Positions 23,882 to 36,479 of a stretch of 64,000 bases of DNA are shown here, in pieces. A program made the translations under genes and the position numbers. The stretch is taken from assembly GCF_043641665.1 (NCBI RefSeq), contig NC_092183.1, forward strand, positions 23,532,501 to 23,596,500. Direction: 5' to 3'. This stretch comes from Enoplosus armatus (lineage: Eukaryota > Chordata > Actinopteri > Centrarchiformes > Enoplosidae). The notes beneath the pieces are model-generated. The model had not been told where the DNA came from. It ran no database searches and saw only the letters and a program-made list of their open reading frames with translations. How positions within the stretch are numbered: the stretch's first letter is position 1; each line of letters opens with the position of its first letter.

Positions 23882-25490
23882 TTATCATTTTTCATCATTA
23901 TTCCACGGCGTTGCCATCGCAAGTCTCGTTCTTAAGCTTAACGTCACACTACTCACCGTGTGTGTGTGGCGGGGGGGGGGGGGGGGGGTCACAGCTGCTT
24001 GTAGTTCTGCCTCACCAAGGCACCTGATGTCTTGACTGGGGAACGCGTTTGTGCACTCCAGAAGATTAACTTTAATTGCACCGGTGTGTACCCTCCATGA
24101 GCTCGTCTCTAGTGGCCCTTGGACTGCGAACTGTCGACTTTACACACAAAATGTTTCACAACCTATTTGAACACTTAGACCTCACTAACCAAGCATTTCA
24201 GACTGACATACCGGGCCATAGTTTGTTTGTTTTTTTCCCCCCATTGGTTCTATTAGATATGATAACATTTGTTCTCACCAAAGTAATTGCTGAGATCTTG
24301 GAATGCGGCGAATAGGTCAGGACAGGTTGAGGAACGTGAGCGGGTTGGACACGAACCTCCAGGTTAGACAAACTTATTTGAAGAGAAAACAACAGGGCAT
24401 TCATCACAGTGGGCAGGCCCCACTTCCTGCTTCAGGTTTGACCTACTGTACTTACTGTAGTTGCATGCAATGAGGAATTATAACCAACAGCTTTCCAGCT
24501 TTATGACCAAATAAAGTGGTTTCGATAATCTAGATAAACCGGTGGCTTGTTTACATCCTATCCTATCCTTAGTGTTCTGTGCTCCGTCAGGACCTTTTGT
24601 GTTTTTTTCAATGCCCCAAGTTTTCAGTAATTAACACGGTGAGCGCATTGCTTATCATAACTGATGCTGCAAACATCAAAAGCCATGTTTAATAGATCAT
24701 CGTTTTCCTTTAAAGCACCAGTTCGGGATATTGAGAGAGTGTCTTCCCAACCCATCCCACAGCACGCATTTGTATGTTGAAGGTCGCACATCAAATGATC
24801 AAATGACGTCCCGGTTGATGGCTCAGCTGGTACGGTCATGTGACCACAGAGTTTTGGATGATGTTTTTTGCAAGTGCAGACAGAATGACACACGGAGGAG
24901 AACAAGGACAACAAGGTGAAGACATTGTTTAAAACCATCCCTGCTTCCCTTAGATTCATGTGGAACATGCGTAAGGAACACACAGTATAATTAAGTGTTC
25001 ATTACCATTGGCATTTTCATGGGTTGTAAGCTCATATTTTCTTACCAAGGACCTGTGCAGCCACAATGATCAGATTGTGATTTTTTTTTTGGGGGGGGAG
25101 AAAAAAAACAGCCAAGGAAGACAATGACGCTGGATGATAACACCAAATGTCAGACGTAATAAGTCTCAGTGTGACTCTGCAGTACGTGGGCATCATTTTT
25201 AGACCTGTCTCCAGGCAACAGACTATTATTTTAGTCTGTGGACGGACACTTCAACCCAATGTAGCGGCATAAAATAACTCCACTAACATGTTCACATTGT
25301 TAAAAAAAAATAAAAACGCATAAGGCGAGCGCAGTACCAGCTCGGATGTTACCGCGCGTCTGTTTTCCCTCCCGGTGGTCTGTGTCTCTCAGTTGCTCAC
25401 ATGTTGGGCTTGCAACACTGCATAACTGGTAAGGTGGCTTTAACATAAGAAGGCTGAATCCCAGGAGCATTCCCTGTACACAGTTATTTG
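23882..25490. other. Unannotated non-coding stretch
   Basis: It carries an 18-base G run (23971-23988). The overlapping frames at 24624-24983 lie on both strands with no recognised domain. Confidence 0.45.
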
Positions 25491-25499
25491 ATTTGTTCT

Positions 25500-26130
25500 T
25501 GCAGCCGCAGCCTAGCCCTGCCTAAGTGCTGCACAGAGGCACATGGCCAGGCTTGTGCGGGCCTAATTACAGGCATTATCTCATTCACTATTGTAAGGGA
25601 CTGTTGTGCCATCTTCCATTTATTTAATTAGGCTTTTCACGTATTAGAAAGGCCCAGTTTGAGCTGAAAATGTAACATATGGGTTGAGAGAACATAGGCT
25701 TTGGGGGTGTTGTAGTGTATTAAGAATATATTCTGCCTTTTTTTTTTTCTCCCCCTGATGTGGAGCAATTTGTCAAGCAATTAGCCATACTAATTAAATT
25801 TTTGTAGCGCTAATCAAACGAATATGCTAAAACATTCTTTACATTGCCAGTCTGCTGTCTGTTCCCATTTAACTTGATGGCTTAAAAGAGCCTCCTACTC
25901 CCGGCTCCCACTCCACTTGATCACCTCATTTGCATTTTATATTGGTAAATCAAATTAAGCACCCGTGGCTTTTAACATGATTGACTGCGGCCAGGGCTGC
26001 TCAGATGGGACTTTTTTTCTTTTTTTTTTCCGGCAAAGAAAATTAGACCAATTTTAATGTGCAGAGGAGAGAACCTGGCTCCCCTCACATTCAGCAAATC
26101 GCATTCACTCAGCTAATTAAAATGATTTTT
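25500..26130. promoter_or_regulatory. Candidate conserved non-coding element rich in homeodomain sites
   Basis: It carries AGCAATTAGCC and ACTAATTAAATTT in a short span, GCTAATCAAACGAATATGC, an ATTTGCAT octamer-like site (25929-25936) and GCTAATTAAAATG. The sequence is complex and non-repetitive, unlike its flanks. It is a candidate enhancer about 20 kb from the isl1 start. No comparison could be run. Confidence 0.4.
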
Positions 26131-27280
26131 TCCCCCCCTTTTTGTCTGTGTTTGCTAAGGGGCTTTGATAGATTTGCCCACCTGCTGTTTTACTGTACAT
26201 CTCGTTTTCCTGCCCCCCCCCCCACCACCACCCCACCAGTGGAGGCCTCTTGCACACTGTGGTTCTATTATTCCCAGGCCGCCATGTGTGATTACTGTTG
26301 TACTGTACTGTAGCCATCAACTTAGCCAATAACCAATCAATAAAGCCTCAGTTTTCCCTGTTTAGCTCCTGATAATACATGTTTGTAAATGGTATCGACA
26401 TGTGGCTATGTCCGGAGGGCTATATCTGAAAATAACAATATCGCTTGATTACGGTGTCGCAAAAGACTTATATTAGATTCAGTTACACTTACATATTCAG
26501 TGGTCGAGCAAGGCCAAGCAGCAGAATCAATCAGTCATTGGGGTCCTTGAACAAGTGTGTGATGCGGAGTTGGGCCAAAAGTCACCTGGAATGTCGGATC
26601 TTGCTCCCCTCCTGTCTCCCCCCCCCCCCCCCCACGGCCAGGACGGTTACACTTGGGGTCATTTGCAAATTCCCAGCTGAGGGGAAATATAGTAATAAAG
26701 CATCATCTTATCTTATCATGTCCTTTTTTTTGGTGGCAATTTGAAGGGGGTGGGGGTAGGGTTTAGCAACTTGAGTGAAGACATGGATTCCAGGATGTTT
26801 CGACTCTTTTTTTTTATGTTAACAAATGATGAATGAACAGAATTAGGATCGCTGACTTTAAGACTTTTAAGACCTTATTTTGGTGAATTTAAACATGTTT
26901 TTTTTCTTTTTTGTTTGTCATTTTATCAAAGTGCTGAATGTGTTGAGTATTTGAAATGAGAAGCTTTGCCTGATACAACAATAAGTAAATAAATTGGCAG
27001 TTGGCACTCGTATTGAGGTTAGTCCTATAAAGGACTATGGATTTTTTTTTTTTCCTGCGCGGAGAGAAGGCTTTTAAACAGCATCACAAATATAATTTAC
27101 AGAAAATATAACTGAACAGCTAACCAAATAAATAAAATATTTTATAATATTCTTTTTTTCCCCTATAGATTGAGCTGCTACACCAACTCCAATCATTTCA
27201 CAGCAGGGAACACAAATCTCCCAAAATCCTAAAAATCTAAATCGACATTTTCAATTGACGTCGAATTGAATCAGTTTGAG
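26131..27280. other. Non-coding, with C and T runs
   Basis: C runs lie at 26213-26223 and 26618-26633. No exon or element was recognised. Confidence 0.5.
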
Positions 27281-27289
27281 TCCATTGAT

Positions 27290-27730
27290 TAAACATTGAA
27301 CCGTGGTACTCGTGCAGGACTACAGCAGTGTAGTTCAGCTTCTACAACAGCAACTGCTGTATAATAATTAGGATCCGTTTCAATTCTTGATGTAGCCGAT
27401 TGACAACATACTCCAGTATCTTCCCCTAGGAAAAACTTCATGCGCATGTTGTAGAATATTCTGAAAGAGAAATAAAAAGTTGTGGGAGCTGGGGGGGAAA
27501 AAAAAAAAAAAAAAAAAAGAGAGGGGAGGAGGAGAGGAAAATGCTGTTCTTTAGGGAGTATTCCCACTGGGAATAATAGATGCAGCACAGTGCCGGCACC
27601 GCGCGTGCTTCCCCGGAACGCAACAGTCAGCTTAATTGCAGCTTTTAGGATCATTACTGCTCCCATGTGAATGTCAAAATGGACAAGGCTAGTGGGCCTT
27701 TGACAAACAGGCAACCACCACCCACCACCC
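27290..27730. promoter_or_regulatory. Candidate non-coding regulatory segment
   Basis: AATAATTAGGATCC and CAGCTTAATTGCAGCTTTTA occur in otherwise non-repetitive sequence, split by an A run near 27489-27508. Weak evidence. Confidence 0.22.
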
Positions 27731-27935
27731 TGCAGTTGCAGTCACATAACTGAGAGGAAAAATACAGGCCTTGTTTGTTGTCCTCTCGCCTTCAAGCCAG
27801 AGGAAAGAAAAAAATTGCTACAGCATAGATTCTTGGAAAAACAAAAAAGCCTTGCTATCACACATTTCTTATCTTTTGTCGAAAATCATCTCCCAATTGC
27901 TTTAGTCTAATATATGCTGCTACACACACACATGT

Positions 27936-27966
<31 letters not shown>

Positions 27967-27999
27967 GAATGCATGGCGCAGCTCTTCTCTCTCTTTTAC

Positions 28000-28200
28000 A
28001 CCTCTGACCTTTGCAGATTCCAGTTGTCATGGCTGCGAATGCCTCATTACAGAGACCCGCGAGTTGAGGAGCTCATTCACCATTCAAGAGCAGAAGCTTG
28101 TATCCAACTCAAGAGCTGGAGGAAAGTGGCTCTCCGAGAGCCTTGGCCTCATCCCTACAATCATCCAATGAGGTCCTCCATTGAGCGCCAATCCTCATAG
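28000..28200. promoter_or_regulatory. Candidate non-coding regulatory segment
   Basis: A complex, repeat-free 200-base block between a TA repeat (27945-27966) and A/T runs. The frames on it disagree and lack motifs. Weak evidence. Confidence 0.2.
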
Positions 28201-29079
28201 TGTGGAACATAATGTAAAGTAGTCCTTTTTGAAAAAAAAAAAAAGCACTGTCAAAAGTCTTTACTTGTCATAATTCTGTCATTGATGCCTCACTCTGGGT
28301 TTTTTTTTTTTTTTTTACTGACCATGTAGGATCTCCCTTGAACAGTTGTTCAGGTTTTTTTTTTTTTGGGGGGGGGGGTCTTCAAATTTCTAACGAAGTT
28401 TCTGATGGAGCATCATGTTGTTTGGCTAAAATATAGGTCCATTCATGTTGGTTATAGAGCTTTTGCTTTGTGTAGCTTAAACTCAGATAGATTCATTCTG
28501 AATCCCTGACTAATACATCAGATGCATTTTGGAGAAACGTAAAAAAAAAAACTGTACTGACATATTTCCAATTTATGGATTAAATGTGTGTGTGTGTGTG
28601 CTATATGCTATGGTTGGCCTTTATAGAAATCTAAAGATTATGTAGGGTACTATTCAATACTTTTTTTTTTTATCATCAACAATTCCTATGTGCAGAGTCA
28701 AACCATCAGCGTTAGTTTATTTTGATTCCCATTAGAGCCACCATAATCCGCCACTGAAAATAGTGCCCCAACAAATCCACTACATCCTCAAAGACTACGG
28801 TGACCAGCTTTTTAGTTTTAGGAAATGACTGAGTTGAGTGCAAGCATGTGTTTCACTCAATTTCAGTTTGGATATGTGCCGCAGAAATAAAACAACAATA
28901 AATGACAAAGACAAACCGATCAAAGAGTATCATTGTGATGTTAACTCTCACTGATTTTTTTTTTTTTTGCTTTCCTTTGTGAACAATGGCCAAGTAGTGA
29001 CAAAAAAAATAGAATAAATGATGCGGGGGGTGGGGGATGGGGGGGGCTAGAATCAATTTCCTGGTGTGATATGCATACC

Positions 29080-29480
29080 AGGTAAGAGCCTTTTTCAATG
29101 ATTTTCCAGTCAAGCTTGTTTTGGCTTCCAATGTTGTTGTGCTAATTTCAGCGGTGACCCTGAGCACGCAGATCCAGCCTATCAAAACACGTAAGGTCAA
29201 AACTCTCGGGTGCCGTGCCCGTCTGAGTGCTTTAAAGCCAAGTGCGTTACCGTGTTCACATGGGAGAGAGGCTGCAATAGCGGCTAGAGGATGAAGGTTA
29301 GCAGGCGGCACGCCACTTGGAGTGCTTTAAAGTCGTACCTGATTTGTTTTTGGAAGCGCTGCCACTCCGCCTTGTTTTGCACGTTCACGTGGGGGAGAGT
29401 GGCGCGCCGCAATGCTCCTTCTGCTGAATCAGATGGTGGAGATTAAGCCTCCACCAGGGTTCTCCGGCGGCAGCAGTGCA
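29080..29480. promoter_or_regulatory. Candidate regulatory segment with duplicated motifs
   Basis: GAGTGCTTTAAAG occurs at 29225-29237 and 29320-29332. Each is followed by a GTTCAC(A/G)TGGG(A/G)GAGAG block, at about 29254 and 29383. The rest is non-repetitive. Confidence 0.3.
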
Positions 29481-29513
29481 AAACAGCCTGTTGCTGCTGC
29501 CTCAGACACACAC

Positions 29514-29516
<3 letters not shown>

Positions 29517-29553
<37 letters not shown>
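29517..29553. repeat. (GA)n microsatellite
   Basis: About 17 GA units, read directly. Confidence 0.95.
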
Positions 29554-29555
<2 letters not shown>

Positions 29556-29559
29556 TGCT

Positions 29560-30985
29560 GTTAGCCACACTGACACTCTGTTGTAGTGTGTGGGCAGCTG
29601 GGGGGGTGAGATAAATAATGTCATCTGATTACCAAATTGATGCTGATTGCTGAGAGCATCACATACACCTGTTCTGTGTTTTGAACTAATAAGAGCACAG
29701 GTCTGAGGTTGATTTAGGATACCGGACCACAAAAAAATTAAAAATTAAAAAAGTCTGAATTCTGAATTTAAAGAACCGACCATTTGAAGATTCACCTCAG
29801 AACATTTCCACATGACCACTCACCAAAATCAAGTCGTACAAAACTTTCAGAATATTAAAAAAATAAATAAAAAATGGGTTGCACATTACTACACTATATA
29901 CATCATACGACATACTTAAAAACGAATCTGAAAAAAAACAAAAACAGATTAGATCGCCTATATAAGATGAGATGGAGTTAAACATTGCAATGTAACGACG
30001 CGTTGATGTGGAGATACAAATATGTAATGTGAACATAGAGATTTCAAAAAATCCAAAAGGCGGTTCCTCAGATTTTCTCTCAGGCTGTAACATGCTCTGA
30101 TATGTGTCTTCCATGATTGTGTCAGTTTGTTACTTGTGTACTGTTGTTGGTAGAACCCGACACACACACCATGCTAATCAAATGCAGCATGCTCTACATA
30201 TTAACTGCGATGACTGTGTTTTCGTTGTTGGTGTAACAACATGTCTGTTTGGTACCAGAAGAAGAATATATGTAATGTGTAATATGTGTGCCACAACAAG
30301 CAAACATGAATGATTTTGGAATGCCACTGTCAATTAAAGTCCACAAAGAGAAAATAAAATGTTTTTGTTCTGTTCTGTTCTGTTCTGTTGTTTTTTTGCG
30401 GCTTATAGATGCTCCTTCATTTATATTTGTGCGTTGCATTGTGGGGTATCATTAGTATGCACACTTCTCACGTTTCCATTATGGGGACACCACACACGGG
30501 TGGTGTGGGATGCACTTTTCACTGGGTTACCATGTTTGTCTGTGTTCACTAGTTTCAGGCTCACTCGGTCCGGATTCAGGCCCACATAGCTTTGTATTGT
30601 GTCGTCTGTTCTGTGCTCAGCAGCGTTAAAGTATATATTACAGTCTATCTGAATGAGGTCGGCATTATTTGTTTATGGAGGCATATGAGGAAAACACAGC
30701 GGTAGTCCTCTGAGTCCTCTTTTATCTTGCTTTTCCTCACTTATTCTTTACATTACAACAGTTAGATTATATATTGCAAAGCATATAGTTGTGCCGTAAT
30801 GCGAGCTGAAAGGGCAGCCTTCTTTTGGCGGGGGGGGGATCTATCTACGTCCGTGTGCAGGGCTTCCATGAGATACTCTAGAATCTCAAAGGAGATTTCA
30901 ACAGGTGGTTCGGACCTGCTGACCTTCCAGTCACAAGCCCCCCCCTCAGCAGCCTGCAGTGAACTCCTCCAAAACCGGGCCTTCC
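29560..30985. other. Unannotated non-coding stretch
   Basis: (TTCTG)n occurs at about 30366-30389. Nothing else was recognised. Confidence 0.5.
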
Positions 30986-30989
30986 CTGT

Positions 30990-31425
30990 GAAAGGAAGCG
31001 GCTCATGAAATATGCATTGGCATTGTATATTAATTTTGTCCTGTGTAAACAGGAGGTAAGATTAGAAGGCAGCCAGCGGCCACTGTTAAAGAAAAATCAT
31101 TAATTGATTAACGCTGATGATTGTCTGCCGGCGCAGCTTCTGCCATGTAACACTGACTGATTGACTCAATCATATCTGGATCTGAAATGAGATTTCAGTG
31201 AACGGTGTAGTGAGAGTTTTTCGACGCACATTCAAACGCGAACTCAAAACACCCAGCGGATCCCCGATGCCGTTGCTGGCGAATAATGGAACGGCCTGCT
31301 GAGTCAGAAAGCATGAATGCATGGCAGTCCCAGCCCACTGCTTCCCCGAGATAATGATTAAGGCGTATCTCTGTTTAATTTTTAATACGAGCTATCCGCT
31401 CTGGACATCAGCCAACGGAGTTGAA
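30990..31425. promoter_or_regulatory. Candidate conserved non-coding element
   Basis: It has ATATGCATTGGCATTG, ATTAATTTTG, AATCATTAATTGATTAACG, GATAATGATTAAGG and TTTAATTTTTAATACG, all AT-core homeodomain-type sites, and TGAGTCAG. It is complex and repeat-free, about 15 kb from the isl1 start. Inference only. Confidence 0.4.
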
Positions 31426-31629
31426 AGTAGAATTACGTGTTTCCAGAGCTTTTCAGACAGACAACCTGTACTGTACATTTGATGATTTGATGACCTGTGA
31501 CATACACGGGCCCACCACCAAGTGTGCGTCTGTGTATGTGCAAGTATGCTTTGCAGTGTTATGCAAACCACTTTATTGACAGAAATACACATATAAGGGA
31601 TAAAAAAAAACAACAACAACAACAAGCAT

Positions 31630-31695
31630 TGTATAAAATGTCTGGCCATTTCCAAATCAACAAATCTCATCAAAAGAACCAAAACCCACAATGTG
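31630..31695 (-). repeat. Repeat family C, inverted fragment
   Basis: CAACAAATCTCATCAAAAG is the reverse complement of CTTTTGATGAGATTTGTTG at 32056-32074. Confidence 0.7.
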
Positions 31696-31794
31696 TTATC
31701 CCGTCTCTCAGTACCGCCTGACTTCCCGGCTTCAGTCAGTGTCTGCGTAGCGTAAATCTTTTAACGCCTCACAAATATGTCGTTTCATTTTTTT

Positions 31795-32110
31795 TGTTTT
31801 TTTGAAAGTTCCTAAAACAGCTGGTCACTGTAGTTTTTTATTTTTATTTTTTTAGCAAACTTCACTCAAACGGGAGGAAGTAGTGCATTTGTCTGGGATT
31901 ATTTTCAGCGGCGGATTAATACACATTTGGCGCCACCCTTGCGCGCATGTACGGCACCATGGGCCAAAACCCTGTATATGTATCTCCGTGGCACAGAGGA
32001 AGAAGATATATGAGGCTGTGATACACACACAATACTTGGTCATTGCTTTGGGTCTTTTGATGAGATTTGTTGACCAGAAGAAAAATGTAAAACACTCATC
32101 CTTTAACCAT
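31795..32110 (+). repeat. Repeat family C, copy 1
   Basis: It shares CCTAAAACAG...TGTAGTTTT, CAGCGG, GGCACAGAGGAAGAAG(A/G)TAT and ACACACGCAATACTT-like blocks in the same order with 51890-52265. Non-coding; class unknown. Confidence 0.75.
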
Positions 32111-33810
32111 ACCAGTTTCTAAACTAATGGTGATGCTCAAGGGTTCTTTCTTTATTGCATTACATTTTATAAGAAGACAATGTTCTTAATTTTGGTTTGT
32201 ACCATATAAAATAAAATATCGGATGTTGAAAACAACTATTTGCTTGTAGGAATTAATTATTTCACCCCCAAATAAGAATCTTCCTAATGAGTGTTTACAG
32301 AGAGAGCCGTGCTTTTAGAGTGAAGTAAGGAAATGTACCTGCATTCCCCTTGACTGTTGGTTTAACATGCCAAGACAGTGCCCAGTGTAAACACTGGTTC
32401 TCGAAAAAAACAATTCTCAAATAAGCGTACCCAGATTTGACTTGATCTTTCATGAAAAGACCACTCCAATTTTCTGAGAGGCAGCATGTCCAAAAATCCA
32501 AAACACGTTGTTCGTAAAACCCAGTCAACCCTCAATATGAAACTTTGATATAAAAAAAAACATGAAAGAGAAGGCGAGCTATGTTCTGAACAGATGGATC
32601 TGAGTTAGTCTGGTGCAGACAGTTATGCCCCCCCCCCCCCCCGGGTTGTGCTATCTTTGCTGTAAACATTGTTTCATTTGATGCATCTATGCTCTTTCTG
32701 TGTTATAGAAGTTAAAATGAAGAACCTTATTGCTCTATTGTCACAGTTTCGGTCAACATGAGAATATGCCATTAGCATTAAACAAGCATGCAGTTGCATC
32801 ATGAATTAACGTCTTTTAAACAAAGCCAATCAGAACTGCCCCTCAGCCACATAGAACGTGAGAAATGACCAGTGGATGAAGCCGTGAAGCAGGACTGTAC
32901 ACAGTTGTAACGAAACCTGACAGCGGTGAGCTGATTTGATGCTGATAATATTGTTCGGATGTCATTGTTCAACTGTGCTCGCCGGTCCAGAAAAAAAATG
33001 TATCTACTGGGTGGGTTTGGCGTGACATTTTGCCTCTTATTCATGCACACACACACAGATGGCGGCAAGCTACCATGCAAATCATTTCGGTCACCCTGAC
33101 ATATCTTCTAGTCCCAACGGCTTGGCTAAAATTTCCAGCTGCACATGTAACCCAAGATCTGACTAAATGAACGTTTTGGGGAAACATGCTGTTTTCCAGG
33201 GCCGACAATGACGCGACGAATGACTAACAATATATTTTTTTTTATGCTAGTTGACTCCCCAAATAGTCTGTTTTGCAAGAGTCAGACACAGAAGTTATAC
33301 AAAGCAATAAAATACCTTTTTAATGAGCGTGCTTTTGTCAGATCAAAATATCAGCGTTGTTTTTTTTTTTTGCCAAAACAGCACTACATCATCAGCTGAA
33401 TTCTGTTAACATTATAAACGTATGACTAACAGGCGTAGCAAATTTCGCAGCGAGGATGTGACCTCCTTGCTAAAATTTGCTTGACAAAATGTAAAACTAC
33501 CAAAGTGGAACAACCATCAAGGGCAGGGACCAACTGTCTCGTAATCCGTCCATGCTGTTTGATAGTTTAACTTTCCAGTTGCGCCATCATCAGGACAGAC
33601 TTTTAGACTTTCATATTTTTAGCACCCATTACTGCTAAAGAGCAGTCTGTTGTTTGTGTTTTTGTCTGTTTACTCATGCTTATGAAACAAATATGTAAGA
33701 CAACATTCGCAAAAAGGTGGTCCAATGAAGCCATCTAGCTCCAATCACTCTAGTCCGTATTTGCATATTAATATAACATGCCTCCTCCGGCCATTGTGTA
33801 GAAACTACCT
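32111..33810. other. Unannotated non-coding stretch
   Basis: It contains a C run (32629-32642). No exon or family was recognised. Confidence 0.5.
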
Positions 33811-33814
33811 TTAA

Positions 33815-35181
33815 GTGCTTTCTCGTCTGGCAGGTTCCTGTGGATTGCGGTTGCGGTACACCTGGCTTACGGTTCGCAGGCTTCCATGGCTTGTTGTTGT
33901 GTACCGTCTGCAGCCACGGGCCTGCTTGACTCCCACCACTACAATTACTATTATTAGTCACATTTCTGTGATTAATTTAGTTAGGACCCAAGCAGGAAAG
34001 TCCTGTGAGGACCTTGTTGGAACTGCTGGGGTTATTATTTTTCCTCCTCTTGAGGGGCTAAACACAAACTCGCAAAACTTTGCACACACCTCAGACGTGG
34101 AAAATGCTTTATGGGTGTGGCAAAATGGCTCTATAGCGCCCCCCTACAAAAGTTTAACAAAGCAGCCCTCGCGGTACGTTTCACCTAGATGTACAAAATT
34201 TGGTAGGCACGAGTATCGTGGTCCATTCTTGGAGCCATAACCTAAACCCAACAGGAAGTCAGCCATTTTGAATTTACTGTACACTTTTATGGCATTTTTT
34301 TTTTTGCAATTTCCAGGCTCCATACTTTAACTCCTCCAAAAGACTTAATCCGAAATTCGAGATGAAGAGCTATTAAAAACTTAAGATTTTGTGGAATGAT
34401 GTTGCTCTGGCGTGGCGGCCATTTTGAAACTGGAAGATGTTGTTGAACTCCAGTGTACATCGTCAAATCTTCCCCAAATTTCACGTTTGATGAGAGTCCA
34501 GGCCTCAAGACATCTGTATGCCAATTTTGAGTCATAGTCATTACGCCACCTATTGGCAACAGGAAGTAAGCCTTGTGTGACAATTGTCATACGATTTACA
34601 TAAAATTTGCATGCTGTGGTCTACTCTTGGTATACAGGAACGTAAACGCACTTGCTAAAGTTCTAAGAGCGGTCAGTCTGTGTGTGTTCTCTGGCGCCAC
34701 ATAGTGGACACCACAGGAAGAGACGTTCATCTCCTTCGTCCAATATTCATGAAAATTAAGATAAGGGTCAACCAACCTCCAGAAAACAGCACCCCGAGTG
34801 TGCAAAGGTGCGAGGGCCCAAAGGTGCGAGGGCCCGACCAACGCTGCTTGCAGCTTTATTGCTATTACCCTTGTTGCTGTGCATCTGTCTGTCTCTCTGT
34901 CTGTCTGCCCCCCGCCCCCCCCCCCTCATTCTCTCTTTCTCCCTCTCTCAACCCTACCGGTCAAGGCAGATGACCGCCCACCTAGAGTCTGGTTCTGTTT
35001 GAGGTTTCTGCCTCTTAAAGGGAGGTTCTTCCTTGCTGCTGTCGCCAAAGTGCTTGCTCATAGTGGGAACTGTTGGGTCTCTGTAAATAATCTTAAGAGT
35101 GCTCTATTTGTAAAGTGTCATGAGATGACTTTTGTTGTGACTTGGTGCTATATGAATAAAATTGAATTGAAAATTGAATTA
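33815..35181 (-). repeat. Teleost repeat family A, minus-strand copy split by an insertion
   Basis: 33815-33990 carries the tail block (CAGGTTCCTGTGGAT, CCTGCTTGACTCCCACCAC) and about 34866-35181 carries the microsatellite, AGGCAGAAACC-type and TTGAATTGAA blocks, both in reverse orientation. The parts are colinear with the copy at 185-640 apart from the insertion between them. Confidence 0.75.
33995..34864 (+). mobile_element. Inserted teleost repeat (family B)
   Basis: TTTTTCCTCCTCTTGAGGGG, AACTTTGCACACACCTCAGA, GCTCTATAGCGCCCCCCTAC, AACAGGAAGTCAGCCATTTT and GTGCGAGGGCCC (twice, tandem) followed by GCTTGCAGCTTTATT mark a very common teleost repeat of unknown class. It sits inside family A. 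Confidence 0.75.
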
Positions 35182-35189
35182 TGAACGCT

Positions 35190-36470
35190 TTGTGAATTTG
35201 GTTCACCTTGTGCGTCCCAGTGCGAACATTAGAGATGATTTTATTGACACAGAGAGAGGTAAATAGAACTGATACAAGCGTTGTCATTTGCATTCAGCCT
35301 CTTACAAAGTTTGACTGACTTCCCACTACTAACCTGGTGGGCTTTTGGGAGTCAGGCGCCAGATTGCTGGGAGGGTTAGTTCCCTTTGCTCATTTCCCAT
35401 CCCAATTCAATGTGGTCTCATCCAGAGGCCCACAATTGTTTCCTTCAGCCTGCCCAAGGTACAGTGCTGCTTTTGTTCCATCTCTCCATCGGCTCTGAAT
35501 ACAGTCCCCGAGCCAGACAAACCTGTAGGGTATGTTATCAGGACTCTTTGTCCTGGTTCTTAGCTTCCCCTGCCCAGATCCCCATCCATACAACAGAGGA
35601 GAGGCACAACTGTGGGCAGAGAGTCTGTCTCTGCGTTTCCCTTAGTCACTCTGTGGAGGCTCAACAAACTCAGCTAGCACTTCCGCTTCACAAGTCTTAA
35701 TACATTTCGACAATGACGATGAACTTGATTTCACAGAATGCATGCATCCTTTGACTGTGTGGCCTTCATCAGGGCATTTTTATTCTACATTTTCTTTCCA
35801 TAAACTCTGCTTTCCAAAGCACACCATGGTGTCAAAGATTTCCTACCACACAGACAGCCGTGACTTTCTATTCCTTTCATTATGGTTACTATTAAAACTA
35901 GGTATTAGGGTATATCATTGCTTAATTATTAATATTAAAGCAAATATCCCTTCATGGTGTCATACTATGATTATATAACTGTTGTGTGGTGTGATTTAAA
36001 GCGCCGATTGATTTGAAAGGTCTGCACTGCATCACCATGCAACAACGTAACGTAACTTTGGTAACAATAATAGCAGCCATTAACTAAAGTCTCTGCAAAT
36101 TCATTTTACGTCACAAGTAGTGAAATGAATGGAAAAAATGGCTGCCTCAAACTGACTGTCCCTCATTTGCTGGAGAAAGCCAATGTCATACAGCTGGCAA
36201 TGCAAGGTAGAAATGGTGGTTAGGGAAATCTCACTCGTAAGTAATGTTACTAGAAACAAATGTTGACATGATGACAAAACAGAGGCGAGATCAGATTTGC
36301 ATGCGGCTGGATCTTCACGAATCTGCCTGTATACACTGCAGGGATCTACTGGAATATGAGTTTTGGCGCTAGACATCTGGCATGTCTTACGCCTGACATA
36401 GTTTACTGACAAAACTTCATACATGCTCCTAGTGTTGAGGGTGTTTGGAAAATGGAAACACGTTATTTCT
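35190..36470. other. Unannotated non-coding stretch
   Basis: No repeat family or exon was recognised. Frames at 35345-35700 lack motifs. Confidence 0.5.
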
Positions 36471-36479
36471 CACTTTTAA

